Notes: generated from the letters alone by a model not told the origin. A stretch of DNA of 55,604 nucleotides from Thermodesulfovibrionia bacterium (GCA_020053105.1 JAGVNU010000101.1:1-55604), one strand, 5' to 3'; numbered from the stretch's first letter, positions 15,967-24,978 are shown. Program-made: numbers and translations.

Positions 15967-17612
15967 AGTAGAATGTTGAATGCCTTGCAAATGGCATCAA
16001 GTTTTTCACGAATCTCGGGGTGGATTTCCTCTGGTAACATTACAGCCGCGATTTCGTTGTATCGGGTATATGGAAAACCTTGAAGTCCGGCAGCATCCAG
16101 GATTGGGGGGAGCAGTCTGGTTCTTGCTTTTGTTGTGTTGAGATATTCATGATCCCCGAGGGGGTCTCTGATAATAGCAGGTGGAAAGTTGTTTGATAAG
16201 TATTGTCTGAGCGCCTCTACATGTTCCCCGGCCGCAGATTCACCAACTTGACGAACAATAAATCTTTCCAGCGCCGGCAGGTGAATGAGATAACTTTCGA
16301 TCTCGTATCGCAGCCACCTCACTCTCTGCAGTCCTTGCCCTGCAACTTCTGTCGGCGTTATATTCGGCTGGTCATCACCATCGAGCAGCACAAGTCCAGG
16401 AATATTGTCCCGGACAAGTGTGAGCGCTTCATAATGGTCCTTGGCCTTTATCCCCGGCGCACCTTCGCGGGTCTCCCAAACAGTTGGTTTCCAGAAAAGC
16501 CTCGTTGTAAGCAAGTCATATGCGGGATGAGCCAGGATCTTCGCCCATTCCCTCAAAATAGCGATGTCGGTGTATCCTTCCGTATACAAAATACCCGGAG
16601 ATATCATCGCAAGTGTTATGTCGGTATTCGATAATACCGAAAGTGACCTGATAAGATTTGTCCTTTCCTTAGTGTCAGCGACTCTCTTGGGCCCATCGAA
16701 TAAAACATAAAGCTCTCTTGGCTCAACCGAGTTTATGATTACTTCCGAATGTGTCGCTATTATCAACTGAGACCTCTTCTCCATCGCTGCAGACCGCAGC
16801 TCTCCATAAATCGCATCTTGAAGGATCACATGTAAATGAGCATCCGGTTCGTCTATGAGCAATACAGAAGCTGGCCTGGTATTAAGAAAGGTAAGCAGCA
16901 TCAAGACCTGTTGAAAGCCGCTTCCCGCACTTGCAATGTCAAGTTCCTTTTCGCCTTGAGAATGACGATACTGTGCAAGTATGTCAGCGCCAGTCTCATC
17001 CGGAGGAAGAAGTTCATATCCAAATAAACGCTCAATTGATTGCGTAAGGTCCCGCCATGCCTTCTCGGATTGTTTCGCCTGGACCAATAAATTCCGAATT
17101 ACCTCACCAGGTTTGGCTTGTCCCAAAAGTTGCGCGATTTTGGGAGATTGGTATAAAGGCTCCTCTGTCCCCAACCCGGTCATCGGTGGCACATATACAG
17201 CAGAAAGAGAAACTGTTCGAAGCGCTTCCGGATCAACATTTGACTTTGGGCGCACGTAAATCTGCTCAGTGCTGTCAGAGATAAACTCCATTGCTATATT
17301 CCGCCCATCCGTTTCGGAAATTTCAATCTCCACGTTCCCGGTATAAAGGCGGCGATTCCAGAGGAGATCGAAGCTGCGAAGAGGTACGGATGAAAAAGCC
17401 TGGCGCGCAATGGGAGCACGAGCATACCCCTTTCTCTTATTGAAGTCATTAAGCTGCTTCCAGCGGTCTAAAGCCAGTGACCAGGAAGCAATTGCCTGAA
17501 GAAGCGTTGTCTTGCCAGTATTATTCGGCCCGGCAAGGACAACATGCCCCGGTATATCAAACGTGACTTCCTGAAATCTCTTGAAACCTCGAATGACAAC
17601 GCGACTGATCAT
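15963..17612 (-). CDS. OLD-like AAA ATPase with TOPRIM domain, inside type III RM operon
   Basis: This is a 549-residue OLD-type protein. The N-terminal ABC-like ATPase has Walker A GPNNTGKTTLLQ near residue 30, a signature-like SAGSGFQQVLML near residue 230, Walker B LLIDEPDAHLH near residue 255 and the H-loop IIATHSE. The C-terminal part reads as a TOPRIM nuclease: YTEGYTDIAIL near residue 346 gives the acidic E...D, and VLLDGDD near residue 409 gives the DxD. Related proteins act in Gabija (GajA) and P2 Old. It is joined to mod upstream and res downstream by ATGA overlaps, so it is made with both. A role as a second effector or control of restriction is inferred. Confidence 0.82.
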   Translation of the reverse strand: MISRVVIRGFKRFQEVTFDIPGHVVLAGPNNTGKTTLLQAIASWSLALDRWKQLNDFNKRKGYARAPIARQAFSSVPLRSFDLLWNRRLYTGNVEIEISETDGRNIAMEFISDSTEQIYVRPKSNVDPEALRTVSLSAVYVPPMTGLGTEEPLYQSPKIAQLLGQAKPGEVIRNLLVQAKQSEKAWRDLTQSIERLFGYELLPPDETGADILAQYRHSQGEKELDIASAGSGFQQVLMLLTFLNTRPASVLLIDEPDAHLHVILQDAIYGELRSAAMEKRSQLIIATHSEVIINSVEPRELYVLFDGPKRVADTKERTNLIRSLSVLSNTDITLAMISPGILYTEGYTDIAILREWAKILAHPAYDLLTTRLFWKPTVWETREGAPGIKAKDHYEALTLVRDNIPGLVLLDGDDQPNITPTEVAGQGLQRVRWLRYEIESYLIHLPALERFIVRQVGESAAGEHVEALRQYLSNNFPPAIIRDPLGDHEYLNTTKARTRLLPPILDAAGLQGFPYTRYNEIAAVMLPEEIHPEIREKLDAICKAFNILL

Positions 17613-20452
17613 CCCTTGATATCCTTTAGCGATTTCACCACCAGCAATTCATTCCCCCTATCATCGATCACCTTCACCGCAACCTGCCCGTGTTCTCCTG
17701 CCTCGAAGGGCGCGCTAACAGTCCCGGCAAGGTGGTCCCAAACACTTTCTTCATGAGTGGATTTTAATGCACGTTTCAGGTTATCCCATGCGCTGGTGCG
17801 CGGGAAGAATGCCTGGCTCACATGAAAGCAGAGGCCGTTATAATTTGCGTCAAGGAACCATGCAGGCACGTCGTCCCCTTTCCGATGTTCCACATCCATA
17901 GTAGCAGGATCGAAGACATCAAGGCCGACAAGTTCAACTTCATACATGTCCGCTTTTGTAGGGGCAGGGTCTCCCTGCCCTGGGCGAGGAGACCTCGCCC
18001 CTACACGAGATAAACGAACCTCAGGCAGGCCGCAGACGCTGAATATCTGACTCGACCGCATGTTCTTCAACAGATCGCCCATCAGCAGATCAGGCGTCGC
18101 TTGCACGTAGGTTGCCGGAACACCAACTGCAGCCTCGCAATTATCCAGAAAATTCCTTGCCCCCGGCTGAATGGCAAAACCGATCACAAAAAGGTGAGAG
18201 TAATTCTTTGCGTGTGCTTCCCTTGCAGCTTCATAAACAAGCTTTTCGCTGATCGCCCCGTTTTCAGGGCCGAAGAGGATTGCTACGGGTTTATCTTTAC
18301 CATTAGCAACAAGCGCCTCTCCAGAAAGTGACAGTGTTTTCGCCGGTTTGCGGATGCCTTTGAACTCAACGGTCCTGCCACCGTCCAGATGAAGCACCGG
18401 AGACTTTCTTAATACCTCAAGCATCCGGTCAATGAATGAACCGTATTCCTGTACATCAGGCGCTCCCGAATCCTCGACTCCGTCTCCTTCCCAATCTACA
18501 GGCGTCGGTATCGTAGCCTCAAGACAGAAAGGCCCGGTGACACGGGTGATACTGTTTACCGCTTCTGGTCTGTCCACCAGCACTTCTTCTACGGGCGGTT
18601 CATTGTTGGCGATACTGCCCAACATAATGTGCGGCACAATTCCTCCGACCTCTTCGCCTTTGCTGTTCTGTTTACGCTTATAAACAAAACCGCCGGCAGG
18701 GCCGAGATCAGGTTCCTTTAGTTCATAGTATGGAAATGTAGCCGTCAACAGCCGTTGGCGTGCAAGCGCAAGCGGCACGCGACTCGTATCAATAGTAAGC
18801 CATCGCCTTCCCCACTGCTCTGCAACATAAGCAGTCGTTCCGCTCCCACAGGTTGGATCAAGCACAAGATCACCTGGATCGGTAGTCATAAGCATACAAC
18901 GTTGGATGACTTTGGTTGAGGTTTGGACAACATAGTCCATTTGGGTTTCACCCCGCGTATCATCCCACATTGTATTGAATGGAAGATAAGGGAAATCATC
19001 AAAATATCGTTTGTAAATTCTGAGACTTTCCGTGCGGATCAAACGCTTAATCTTCCACAAGTGATGCATTCCGGCTGGCGTAGTTTTCCAGTGCCTCTTC
19101 GGGCCACAATTGATTTGGTATTTCTTACCGTTCTCCTCGAAAACAAGTATCTGATCCTCAGGTTTGCCTCCTCCGGCGCTTACAACAGGATCGGCGACGA
19201 AGATTCTTGATCCTTGAGGAAGTGTATCTTGATTCTCCTGCTCATCAGCGGTCAATTTCCGAATAGACCCATCAGGAAGTTCTACGTTCGTGTATTCCAG
19301 TGTTCCCTCTCCGCCAAGTTTTTTCGCACGAAAGAGTTGCCGGAATTTAATCACTGGCTTGTTTTTGGCGTACCAAATCAGAAAGTCATTCACAGTGCCG
19401 ACTAGCGTTGATGAAGTACCACTTGTCTTTCGAAAGATTATCTCACCGCAGAAATTCTCCGCCCCAAAAACCTCATCCATCACTTCCCTTACATGATGCA
19501 CATTTTCATCGCTTATCTGCACAAAGATACTGCCGCTTGGTGTAAGGAGTTCACGGGCAATCAGAAGCCTGTCGCGCATATAGGTAAGATATGAATGCAG
19601 GCCAAGTTCCCAGGTATCCCGATAAGCCTTTACCATCTCCGGCTCGCGGGTCATGTCGTCATCTTCATTGTGCTTCACATCGCGTTTGCGAACAAACGGC
19701 TGAAAGTTCGAGCCGAACTTCACGCCATAGGGCGGGTCCATAAAGATCATCTGCACCTGACCACCAAGACCTTCGTAATGCACGAGAGAGTTCATGACAA
19801 CAAGCGAATCACCGAGCACAAGGCGGTTCACCCACTTGTCCTTGTATTCATAAGCCTTCAGGATCTGATCAGTGATCGAATGCTGCGGGTCTCCGAAGAG
19901 ACTGAACATATCAGTCTGCTTGTCTTTCTTGTGGCTGGCAAGAGTTTCTATTATCGCCTTTGTTGAAAGCCGCTCATGAACAAATAATGGCAACGTCGGT
20001 ACATCGAACGACAGCCTTTCAGCCTTTCCCGCCCAATTCAGAAAAGGCTTACCGAGAGCCTTAAGTTCATCAGCAATCGAGCGAACTATGGTTTGTGCCT
20101 TGTCGATCTCTGCATGAATCCTGTCCCGCTCTTTTTCCGAACTCGCTCCTTTTATCTTTGCCTGGAGTTCAGCCAATGATGTGGTAACGTCATAGAGCTT
20201 TGCTAAAAGAGCTTCACCTTGTTCGCGGGCCGAGTTCTGTCCATCCCACTCAAGAGAAGGCGAAAGTGAAGAATCGTAGCGATAGGTGACAGGCGGCTTC
20301 TTCTTTCTGAATTGCGCCTGCGTCCCGACCTCAGGCCGCATCAAGAGTTCGGCAGAGTGCTGATAGGTCTCTGTAGATACCTGCTTGGCCTGCTTTTTCC
20401 TCGTTACGTTCGTTGTCTTTTTGCTTTTAGCGACAATTTTCGTTCTTGCCAT
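17609..20452 (-). CDS. mod: Type III DNA methyltransferase (Mod), large variant
   Basis: The 947-residue protein holds an adenine N6-methyltransferase in the beta order: the catalytic DPPY near residue 242 precedes the SAM-binding DPTCGSGTT near residue 534. A long N-terminal coiled stretch and a C-terminal part without a motif I know flank it. At 947 residues it is longer than the classic 600-700-residue Mod. Near residues 815-832 the product reads VGARSPRPGQGDPAPTK, which is encoded by a GC-rich palindromic repeat inserted in frame. It starts 160 bases from the divergent uppP gene and overlaps the OLD gene by ATGA. It protects host DNA and gives specificity to Res. Confidence 0.9.
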   Translation of the reverse strand: MARTKIVAKSKKTTNVTRKKQAKQVSTETYQHSAELLMRPEVGTQAQFRKKKPPVTYRYDSSLSPSLEWDGQNSAREQGEALLAKLYDVTTSLAELQAKIKGASSEKERDRIHAEIDKAQTIVRSIADELKALGKPFLNWAGKAERLSFDVPTLPLFVHERLSTKAIIETLASHKKDKQTDMFSLFGDPQHSITDQILKAYEYKDKWVNRLVLGDSLVVMNSLVHYEGLGGQVQMIFMDPPYGVKFGSNFQPFVRKRDVKHNEDDDMTREPEMVKAYRDTWELGLHSYLTYMRDRLLIARELLTPSGSIFVQISDENVHHVREVMDEVFGAENFCGEIIFRKTSGTSSTLVGTVNDFLIWYAKNKPVIKFRQLFRAKKLGGEGTLEYTNVELPDGSIRKLTADEQENQDTLPQGSRIFVADPVVSAGGGKPEDQILVFEENGKKYQINCGPKRHWKTTPAGMHHLWKIKRLIRTESLRIYKRYFDDFPYLPFNTMWDDTRGETQMDYVVQTSTKVIQRCMLMTTDPGDLVLDPTCGSGTTAYVAEQWGRRWLTIDTSRVPLALARQRLLTATFPYYELKEPDLGPAGGFVYKRKQNSKGEEVGGIVPHIMLGSIANNEPPVEEVLVDRPEAVNSITRVTGPFCLEATIPTPVDWEGDGVEDSGAPDVQEYGSFIDRMLEVLRKSPVLHLDGGRTVEFKGIRKPAKTLSLSGEALVANGKDKPVAILFGPENGAISEKLVYEAAREAHAKNYSHLFVIGFAIQPGARNFLDNCEAAVGVPATYVQATPDLLMGDLLKNMRSSQIFSVCGLPEVRLSRVGARSPRPGQGDPAPTKADMYEVELVGLDVFDPATMDVEHRKGDDVPAWFLDANYNGLCFHVSQAFFPRTSAWDNLKRALKSTHEESVWDHLAGTVSAPFEAGEHGQVAVKVIDDRGNELLVVKSLKDIKG
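17956..18006. repeat. GC-rich palindromic element inserted within mod
   Basis: The outer arms GTAGGGGC and GCCCCTAC flank two nested hairpins (GGGCAGGGTCTCCCTGCCC and GGGCGAGGAGACCTCGCCC). Elements of this build are common between genes in varied bacteria. Here the copy is inside a coding region, keeps the frame open and adds about 16 residues to Mod. Confidence 0.75.
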
Positions 20453-20599
20453 AGCGTATCCAAAGATGTGATTTAAATATTAATTAGTTTCAGCTTGGGA
20501 ATCCACGCATGATTTTAATCTAACCTCAGATGAAACAGCAAGAAGAAAGTGAGGAAGCGTGAATGCCCGCAAGAGAATCATATCTGTCCGCAAATCTGT

Positions 20600-20605
20600 T
20601 ATAAT
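20600..20605 (+). promoter_or_regulatory. Perfect TATAAT box just before uppP
   Basis: TATAAT lies 5 bases before the uppP ATG. If used, transcription would start at or within the first codon, giving a leaderless message. No good -35 box is seen at the right distance and no ribosome site precedes the ATG, so both points agree but chance is possible. Confidence 0.35.
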
Positions 20606-20610
20606 CATCG

Positions 20611-21393
20611 ATGCTTGAAGCAGTCATACTGGGTATTGTCGAAGGGATTACAGAATTTCTCCCCATATCTTCGACGGGCCATCTCATCCTTGCGGGTGAT
20701 TTACTCGGCTTTACAAATGATGTGGCTAAAACCTTTGAAGTGTTCATCCAGCTTGGCGCGATACTGGCAGTAGTCTGGCTTTACCGTGACAAGTTGTCCT
20801 CATCAATAAAGGGCATAGGGACCGAAAAGACCAACCGGTTTTTGTTAAACCTCCTGATAGCATTTCTTCCCGCGGCATTTTTCGGTTTTCTCCTGCATTC
20901 CTATATTAAACGCCACTTGTTTAATCCCGTGACCGTTGCTGCAGCGCTTATCATCGGCGGATTTGTCATATTTGTAATTGAAAAGTTTGTAAAGAAATCA
21001 GTAGTCCGGGATGTGGATGACGTTTCATATAAACAGGCCCTGGGCATTGGAATGGCGCAGACACTGTCGCTTTTCCCTGGCGTTTCAAGGGCCGGGGCCA
21101 CAATAATGGGGGCAATGTGCTTCGGCCTGGAGAGAAAGGCCGCTACTGAATTTTCTTTCTTCCTCGCCATACCCACCATGTTTGCGGCAACATCCTACGA
21201 CCTGCTAAAAAATCTCCACTTCTTGTCTATGAACGATTTGCCCATCTTCGCCGTCGGCTTCATTGTCTCCTTTATTTCAGCATTTCTTGTTATAAAGGCA
21301 TTCCTTGGATTTGTTACAAAACATAATTTCAACGCCTTTGCCGTATACAGGATCGTCTTCGGTACTGTCGTGCTTTTCTATTATGTAAAATGA
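20611..21393 (+). CDS. uppP: Undecaprenyl-diphosphatase
   Basis: UppP (BacA) removes a phosphate from undecaprenyl diphosphate in the cytoplasmic membrane so the lipid carrier can be reused for peptidoglycan. The 260-residue product has the catalytic pattern EGITEFLPISSTGHL near residues 11-25 and the second motif GVSRAGATIMGAM near residues 156-168, in a run of about eight membrane helices. The length is standard. It is divergent from the restriction island, and its ATG has no clear ribosome site but a TATAAT 5 bases before it. Confidence 0.95.
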   Translation: MLEAVILGIVEGITEFLPISSTGHLILAGDLLGFTNDVAKTFEVFIQLGAILAVVWLYRDKLSSSIKGIGTEKTNRFLLNLLIAFLPAAFFGFLLHSYIKRHLFNPVTVAAALIIGGFVIFVIEKFVKKSVVRDVDDVSYKQALGIGMAQTLSLFPGVSRAGATIMGAMCFGLERKAATEFSFFLAIPTMFAATSYDLLKNLHFLSMNDLPIFAVGFIVSFISAFLVIKAFLGFVTKHNFNAFAVYRIVFGTVVLFYYVK

Positions 21394-21405
21394 AGATGTA
21401 GCGTT

Positions 21406-21534
21406 GGGGTTAATCCCAGGCAAAGACAATTTTTCTCCAGATAGAATTATGTCTATTGTATAATCAAGGGCTATGTAAAGTAGAGGAACAATAACTGAGG
21501 GAAAACCAAGCGGGATTATCCCCTGCAAAGGACA
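21406..21534 (+). repeat. Imperfect direct repeat upstream of the toxin-like gene
   Basis: GGGGTTAATCCCAGGCAAAG-ACA (21406-21428) and CGGGATTATCCCCTGCAAAGGACA (21511-21534) match at most positions and sit about 80 bases apart. They could be operator copies for the gene pair that follows or remains of a mobile element. A TATAAT near 21458 lies between them, but no -35 box stands out. Confidence 0.3.
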
Positions 21535-21567
21535 TCTGACTTTCATCTTATATAGGCAATGCAATAA

Positions 21568-21918
21568 ATGAAATTCTCCTATGATTTTGCTGACATCAAT
21601 GGCAAGGTTCCGATGATAGAGTTTTTGGAGAGCTTATCTGTTAAGGAACGTGCTAAAATATTTGCATATATTGATAAGCTGGTTGAGCTTAAGAACAGCG
21701 GGATGCAGCCGAAAGAAAATCTTTCCAAACATCTGGATGATGGCATTTTTGAACTCAGGGTAAGTTTTGAGAACAGGATTTCAAGAAGCTTTTATTTTCA
21801 TGAAGCAGAAAAGAAAATTATTTTCACACACGGCTTCGTGAAAAAAGAACAAAGAACGCCAAAAAAAGAAATTGAAAGGGCAATTACAATTAGAAAAGCT
21901 TTGAGAGGTGCGAAATGA
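21568..21918 (+). CDS. HigB/Gp49-like RelE-superfamily toxin
   Basis: The 116-residue protein matches the phage-derived Gp49-like / HigB toxin family, ribosome-dependent mRNA interferases of the RelE fold. Visible features are FLESLSVKERAKIFAYIDKL, a LSKHLDDGIFELRVSF strand pair near residues 53-68, RSFYFHEAEKKIIFTHGFVKKEQRTPKKEI near residues 72-102 with the basic catalytic face, and a helical end. The gene overlaps the next one by ATGA, as toxin-first TA pairs often do. Its ATG has no strong ribosome site, fitting low expression. Confidence 0.78.
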   Translation: MKFSYDFADINGKVPMIEFLESLSVKERAKIFAYIDKLVELKNSGMQPKENLSKHLDDGIFELRVSFENRISRSFYFHEAEKKIIFTHGFVKKEQRTPKKEIERAITIRKALRGAK

Positions 21919-22109
21919 CTATAGCGAAAAAATATTTTAAAAAACAGCTTGCTGATGACGAATTCAGGCATTCATATCTGGAAGAACGGATTAAATTGGA
22001 TATCGAATATCAATTGGAGGAATTAAAGAAAGCTGTTAGAACCCGAAAAAAAGTTGAGGAGCTTATTAAAAAAATCGACTCTATCGAGCAATATGTCATG
22101 TCTGCCTAA
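21915..22109 (+). CDS. Reduced HigA-like partner without an HTH domain
   Basis: This 64-residue protein sits where the antitoxin of a HigB-type pair should be, and its start overlaps the toxin stop. Its first 25 residues (IAKKYFKKQLADDEFRHSYLEE) resemble the N-terminal neutralising helix of XRE-type HigA antitoxins. The helix-turn-helix that should follow is absent; a short charged helix (KKAVRTRKKVEELIKKID) takes its place. So it may still bind the toxin but probably cannot bind DNA as an XRE protein would. It could also be a decayed antitoxin. Confidence 0.6.
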   Translation: MTIAKKYFKKQLADDEFRHSYLEERIKLDIEYQLEELKKAVRTRKKVEELIKKIDSIEQYVMSA

Positions 22110-22138
22110 AGAAATATAATGTTAAAATCATTGTCATC

Positions 22139-24301
22139 ATGGAAGAAAAAAGCCGCAGAATAAAAGAAGAGATCATCGGCGTCCTTGCCATTGCAGCCGG
22201 CATTGTCATCATTATAAGCCTGATCAGCCATAACGAGTGGGACCACTCATTTTCCACGGACAGTCCGGAATTAAAGAACCTGCTCGGCCGCTTTGGTTCC
22301 TATGTTTCAGACTTACTGCTGCAGGTCATAGGGCTTACTTCTTACATCATTCCGGTGGTCCTTATTCTCTCGGGGACCAGCAGGGTCCTTGGCAGGCAGG
22401 CCCAGCAGAGGCAGGCCCTCTTTATTATTACATTTGTCCTGCTGATACTCTCGGTCTCCTCTCTCCTTACACTGACATTCAGCAGTCATTCCGGAGGAGC
22501 AGTAGGTGTTGTCAGCACCGACCTGACTAAGCAGATCATATCAACCATAGGCTCTTATCTGCTGTTTGGGACCCTGACACTTGTTACCCTGATGTACCTT
22601 ATACAATTTTCACTCATAAGCCTGTTCACCTCCGTTAAGAGCAGGGTGTCGTCCGGGTCCCGCGCCATTGCTGCAATGAAAGAGAGGAAAGCAAAGATCG
22701 CTGTTGATGAAGACTTGGAATATGAAGATGAAAAGAGCCTGCCCCATATATTAGAAGAGGTGAGAGAGCCGGGGATTCAGCCTGAGCAGGTACGTCTGCC
22801 GCTCACCTCTCCGGAAATCGTTTTCAAACCAGCGGCAAAAAAGACCTCAGCGCCTTCCAGAAAAACCTCCAGCGAATATGAACTGCCCGGCACTGATCTC
22901 CTGAACGACCCGCCGCCTTCAAAATCAAGGCCGCCCAAGGAGGAGCTGCTGGAAAGATCAGACTTCCTCGAAAAGAAGCTCCTGGATTATTCTATCGAAG
23001 GCAAGGTCACCTATGTGTCGCCCGGGCCGATTGTAACGATGTTTGAATTTGAGCCCGCGCCAGGTATAAAAATAAGCAAGGTCATGTCCCTGGCAGATGA
23101 TCTCGCAATGGCCCTCAAGGCAACAAGCATTCGTATTTCACCCATTCACGGAAGGTCCACCCTGGGAATTGAGGTCCCGAACAAAGACAGGGACTCTGTT
23201 GTCTTTAAAGAAATCATAACGAACGAGGCCTTCACCAAGAGCCCGTCCAAGCTGGCCCTTGCACTTGGAAAGGACATATTCGGGGTCCCGGTAATAACCG
23301 ATTTAGCTAAGATGCCCCACCTGCTGATTGCAGGGGCCACCGGCTCCGGCAAAAGCGTGGGGATGAACAGTATTGTAATGAGCATTCTTTACCAGGCAAC
23401 GCCCAAGGAAGTAAAGATGCTGATGATAGACCCCAAAATGCTCGAACTCTCCGCATACGAAGAAATCCCTCACCTGCTGATGCCGGTTATAACACTGCCT
23501 AAAGAGGCCTCCAATGCATTAAAAAAACTCGTATTCGAGATGGAGCGGCGCTACAGACTGCTTGCGGAATCAGGGGCCAGGAATATAGATGCCTATAATA
23601 AACATGTAGAAGCTGCTTCCCGCTCAAAGGGTTCAAAAGACGATGAGGTCAATGCCAGGGAACCTCTGCCCTACATTGTCATATTCATCGATGAGCTTGC
23701 TGACCTGATGTTCGCATCGGGACGCGAGGTGGAAGATTCCATAGCAAGGCTGGCCGGCATGGCAAGGGCAGCCGGCATTCATCTCGTGCTTGCGACACAG
23801 AGGCCCTCTGTTGATGTTATTACCGGAATAATCAAGGCCAACTTCCCGTCAAGGATATCCTTTCAGGTATCATCAAAAATGGATTCAAGGATAATCCTCG
23901 ATACCTATGGCGCCGATCAGCTGCTTGGAAAGGGCGATATGCTTTTTACAAGCCCCGGCAAGAGGATAAAGCGCATTCACGGCGCTTATGTAAGTGAAGA
24001 GGAGATCAGTGAAGTAGTCAAATTTATAAAGGCCCAGGCCGGGCCTGACTATACATTATTTGAGGACCTCGTTACAGAGCCCCAGGAAGCAGGCGATTAT
24101 GCTGAAAAGGACGCGCTGTACACCCAGGCCAGGGACATTGTGCTGTCCGCGGGCCAGGCATCCATTTCATATATTCAGCGCAGGATGAAAATAGGGTATA
24201 ACAGGGCCGCAAGGATCATGGAGATGCTGGAAGAGGAAGGTATTGTCGGACCGCCGGGAGAGGCCGGTAAACCGAGAGAGATAATCAGGAGGCATGAATG
24301 A
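22139..24301 (+). CDS. ftsK: DNA translocase FtsK/SpoIIIE
   Basis: FtsK pumps chromosome ends through the division septum. The 720-residue protein has four N-terminal membrane helices (roughly residues 15-185), a short charged linker, and a RecA-like motor with Walker A AGATGSGKSVGMNS near residue 397 and Walker B YIVIFIDELADLM near residue 515. It ends in a winged-helix gamma domain (about residues 660-715, ending SYIQRRMKIGYNRAARIMEMLEEEGIV). The linker is shorter than in E. coli, as in many bacteria. Its stop overlaps the lolA start by ATGA. Confidence 0.96.
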   Translation: MEEKSRRIKEEIIGVLAIAAGIVIIISLISHNEWDHSFSTDSPELKNLLGRFGSYVSDLLLQVIGLTSYIIPVVLILSGTSRVLGRQAQQRQALFIITFVLLILSVSSLLTLTFSSHSGGAVGVVSTDLTKQIISTIGSYLLFGTLTLVTLMYLIQFSLISLFTSVKSRVSSGSRAIAAMKERKAKIAVDEDLEYEDEKSLPHILEEVREPGIQPEQVRLPLTSPEIVFKPAAKKTSAPSRKTSSEYELPGTDLLNDPPPSKSRPPKEELLERSDFLEKKLLDYSIEGKVTYVSPGPIVTMFEFEPAPGIKISKVMSLADDLAMALKATSIRISPIHGRSTLGIEVPNKDRDSVVFKEIITNEAFTKSPSKLALALGKDIFGVPVITDLAKMPHLLIAGATGSGKSVGMNSIVMSILYQATPKEVKMLMIDPKMLELSAYEEIPHLLMPVITLPKEASNALKKLVFEMERRYRLLAESGARNIDAYNKHVEAASRSKGSKDDEVNAREPLPYIVIFIDELADLMFASGREVEDSIARLAGMARAAGIHLVLATQRPSVDVITGIIKANFPSRISFQVSSKMDSRIILDTYGADQLLGKGDMLFTSPGKRIKRIHGAYVSEEEISEVVKFIKAQAGPDYTLFEDLVTEPQEAGDYAEKDALYTQARDIVLSAGQASISYIQRRMKIGYNRAARIMEMLEEEGIVGPPGEAGKPREIIRRHE

Positions 24302-24978
24302 GAAAACAGCTATCGGCTGTCAGTTATCAACTGTCAGCGGAAAAATTATTTGTCCGCGTCGTTTTGTTTTTGGGTCTTGCCCTTTTACTTTCATCTTCCG
24401 CATCTGCGGCTGCTGTTGATGAAACGGTTGCTTCACTGCAAAAACAGTTTGCGTCGATAAAGGACCTCAAAGGCAAATTCATTCAAAAGAGCTACATAAA
24501 GGACCTCGAAGACACACAGGAATTTTCTGGCTCCTTCTTCATTAAAAAACCCTCCCGGATGATGTGGGAATATGCTGCCCCGCGGGACGAGAAGGTCGTG
24601 ATCAATAACCTGGAGACCTGGATCTACAAAAAATCCCAGAACCAGGTGGTCAAGACAAAATTCACCAAAGAGACCTACAGCCAGGTCCCGATCGCATTAC
24701 TGGGAAGCCTTGAAAACATAGGGGACGATTTCGATATTAGCATGCCGGAAAAAAATGCCCTTCAACTTGCGCCTAAGCGAAAAATCGGTTTTATAAAAAC
24801 AATCGTTCTGGAACTTGCGTCAGGAGATATGCCGGTCAAGATGTTTACCATATTCGATACATACGGGAACATCATAATGATCGAGCTGAAAAACGTGCAG
24901 ACCAACCCCGGCCTTGATGACTCTATCTTCACCCTTAAAGTACCTCCGGGTGCAGAAGTGTATGATATGAGCAAGTGA
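24298..24978 (+). CDS. lolA: Outer-membrane lipoprotein carrier LolA
   Basis: LolA shuttles lipoproteins through the periplasm to the outer membrane. The 226-residue product has a signal peptide (VVLFLGLALLLSSSASA, near residues 20-36), then the LolA fold with FASIKDLKGKFIQKSYIKD and the segment FSGSFFIKKPSRMMWEY. Before the signal peptide come about 16 extra residues reading QLSAVSYQLSA, encoded by a short repeat that has entered the gene's start. The ATG overlaps the ftsK stop (ATGA) and the next gene starts at GTG within its stop, so the three genes are coupled. Confidence 0.92.
   Translation: MRKQLSAVSYQLSAEKLFVRVVLFLGLALLLSSSASAAAVDETVASLQKQFASIKDLKGKFIQKSYIKDLEDTQEFSGSFFIKKPSRMMWEYAAPRDEKVVINNLETWIYKKSQNQVVKTKFTKETYSQVPIALLGSLENIGDDFDISMPEKNALQLAPKRKIGFIKTIVLELASGDMPVKMFTIFDTYGNIIMIELKNVQTNPGLDDSIFTLKVPPGAEVYDMSK
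24307..24340 (+). repeat. QLSAVSYQLSA-coding short repeat
   Basis: The bases run CAGCTATCGGCTGTCAGTTA then TCAACTGTCAGC, a string of near-copies of GCTGTCAG/GCTATCAG. Such runs are common as intergenic junk in bacteria and read as QLSAVSYQLSA when translated. Here it forms codons 3-14 of lolA. Confidence 0.7.
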
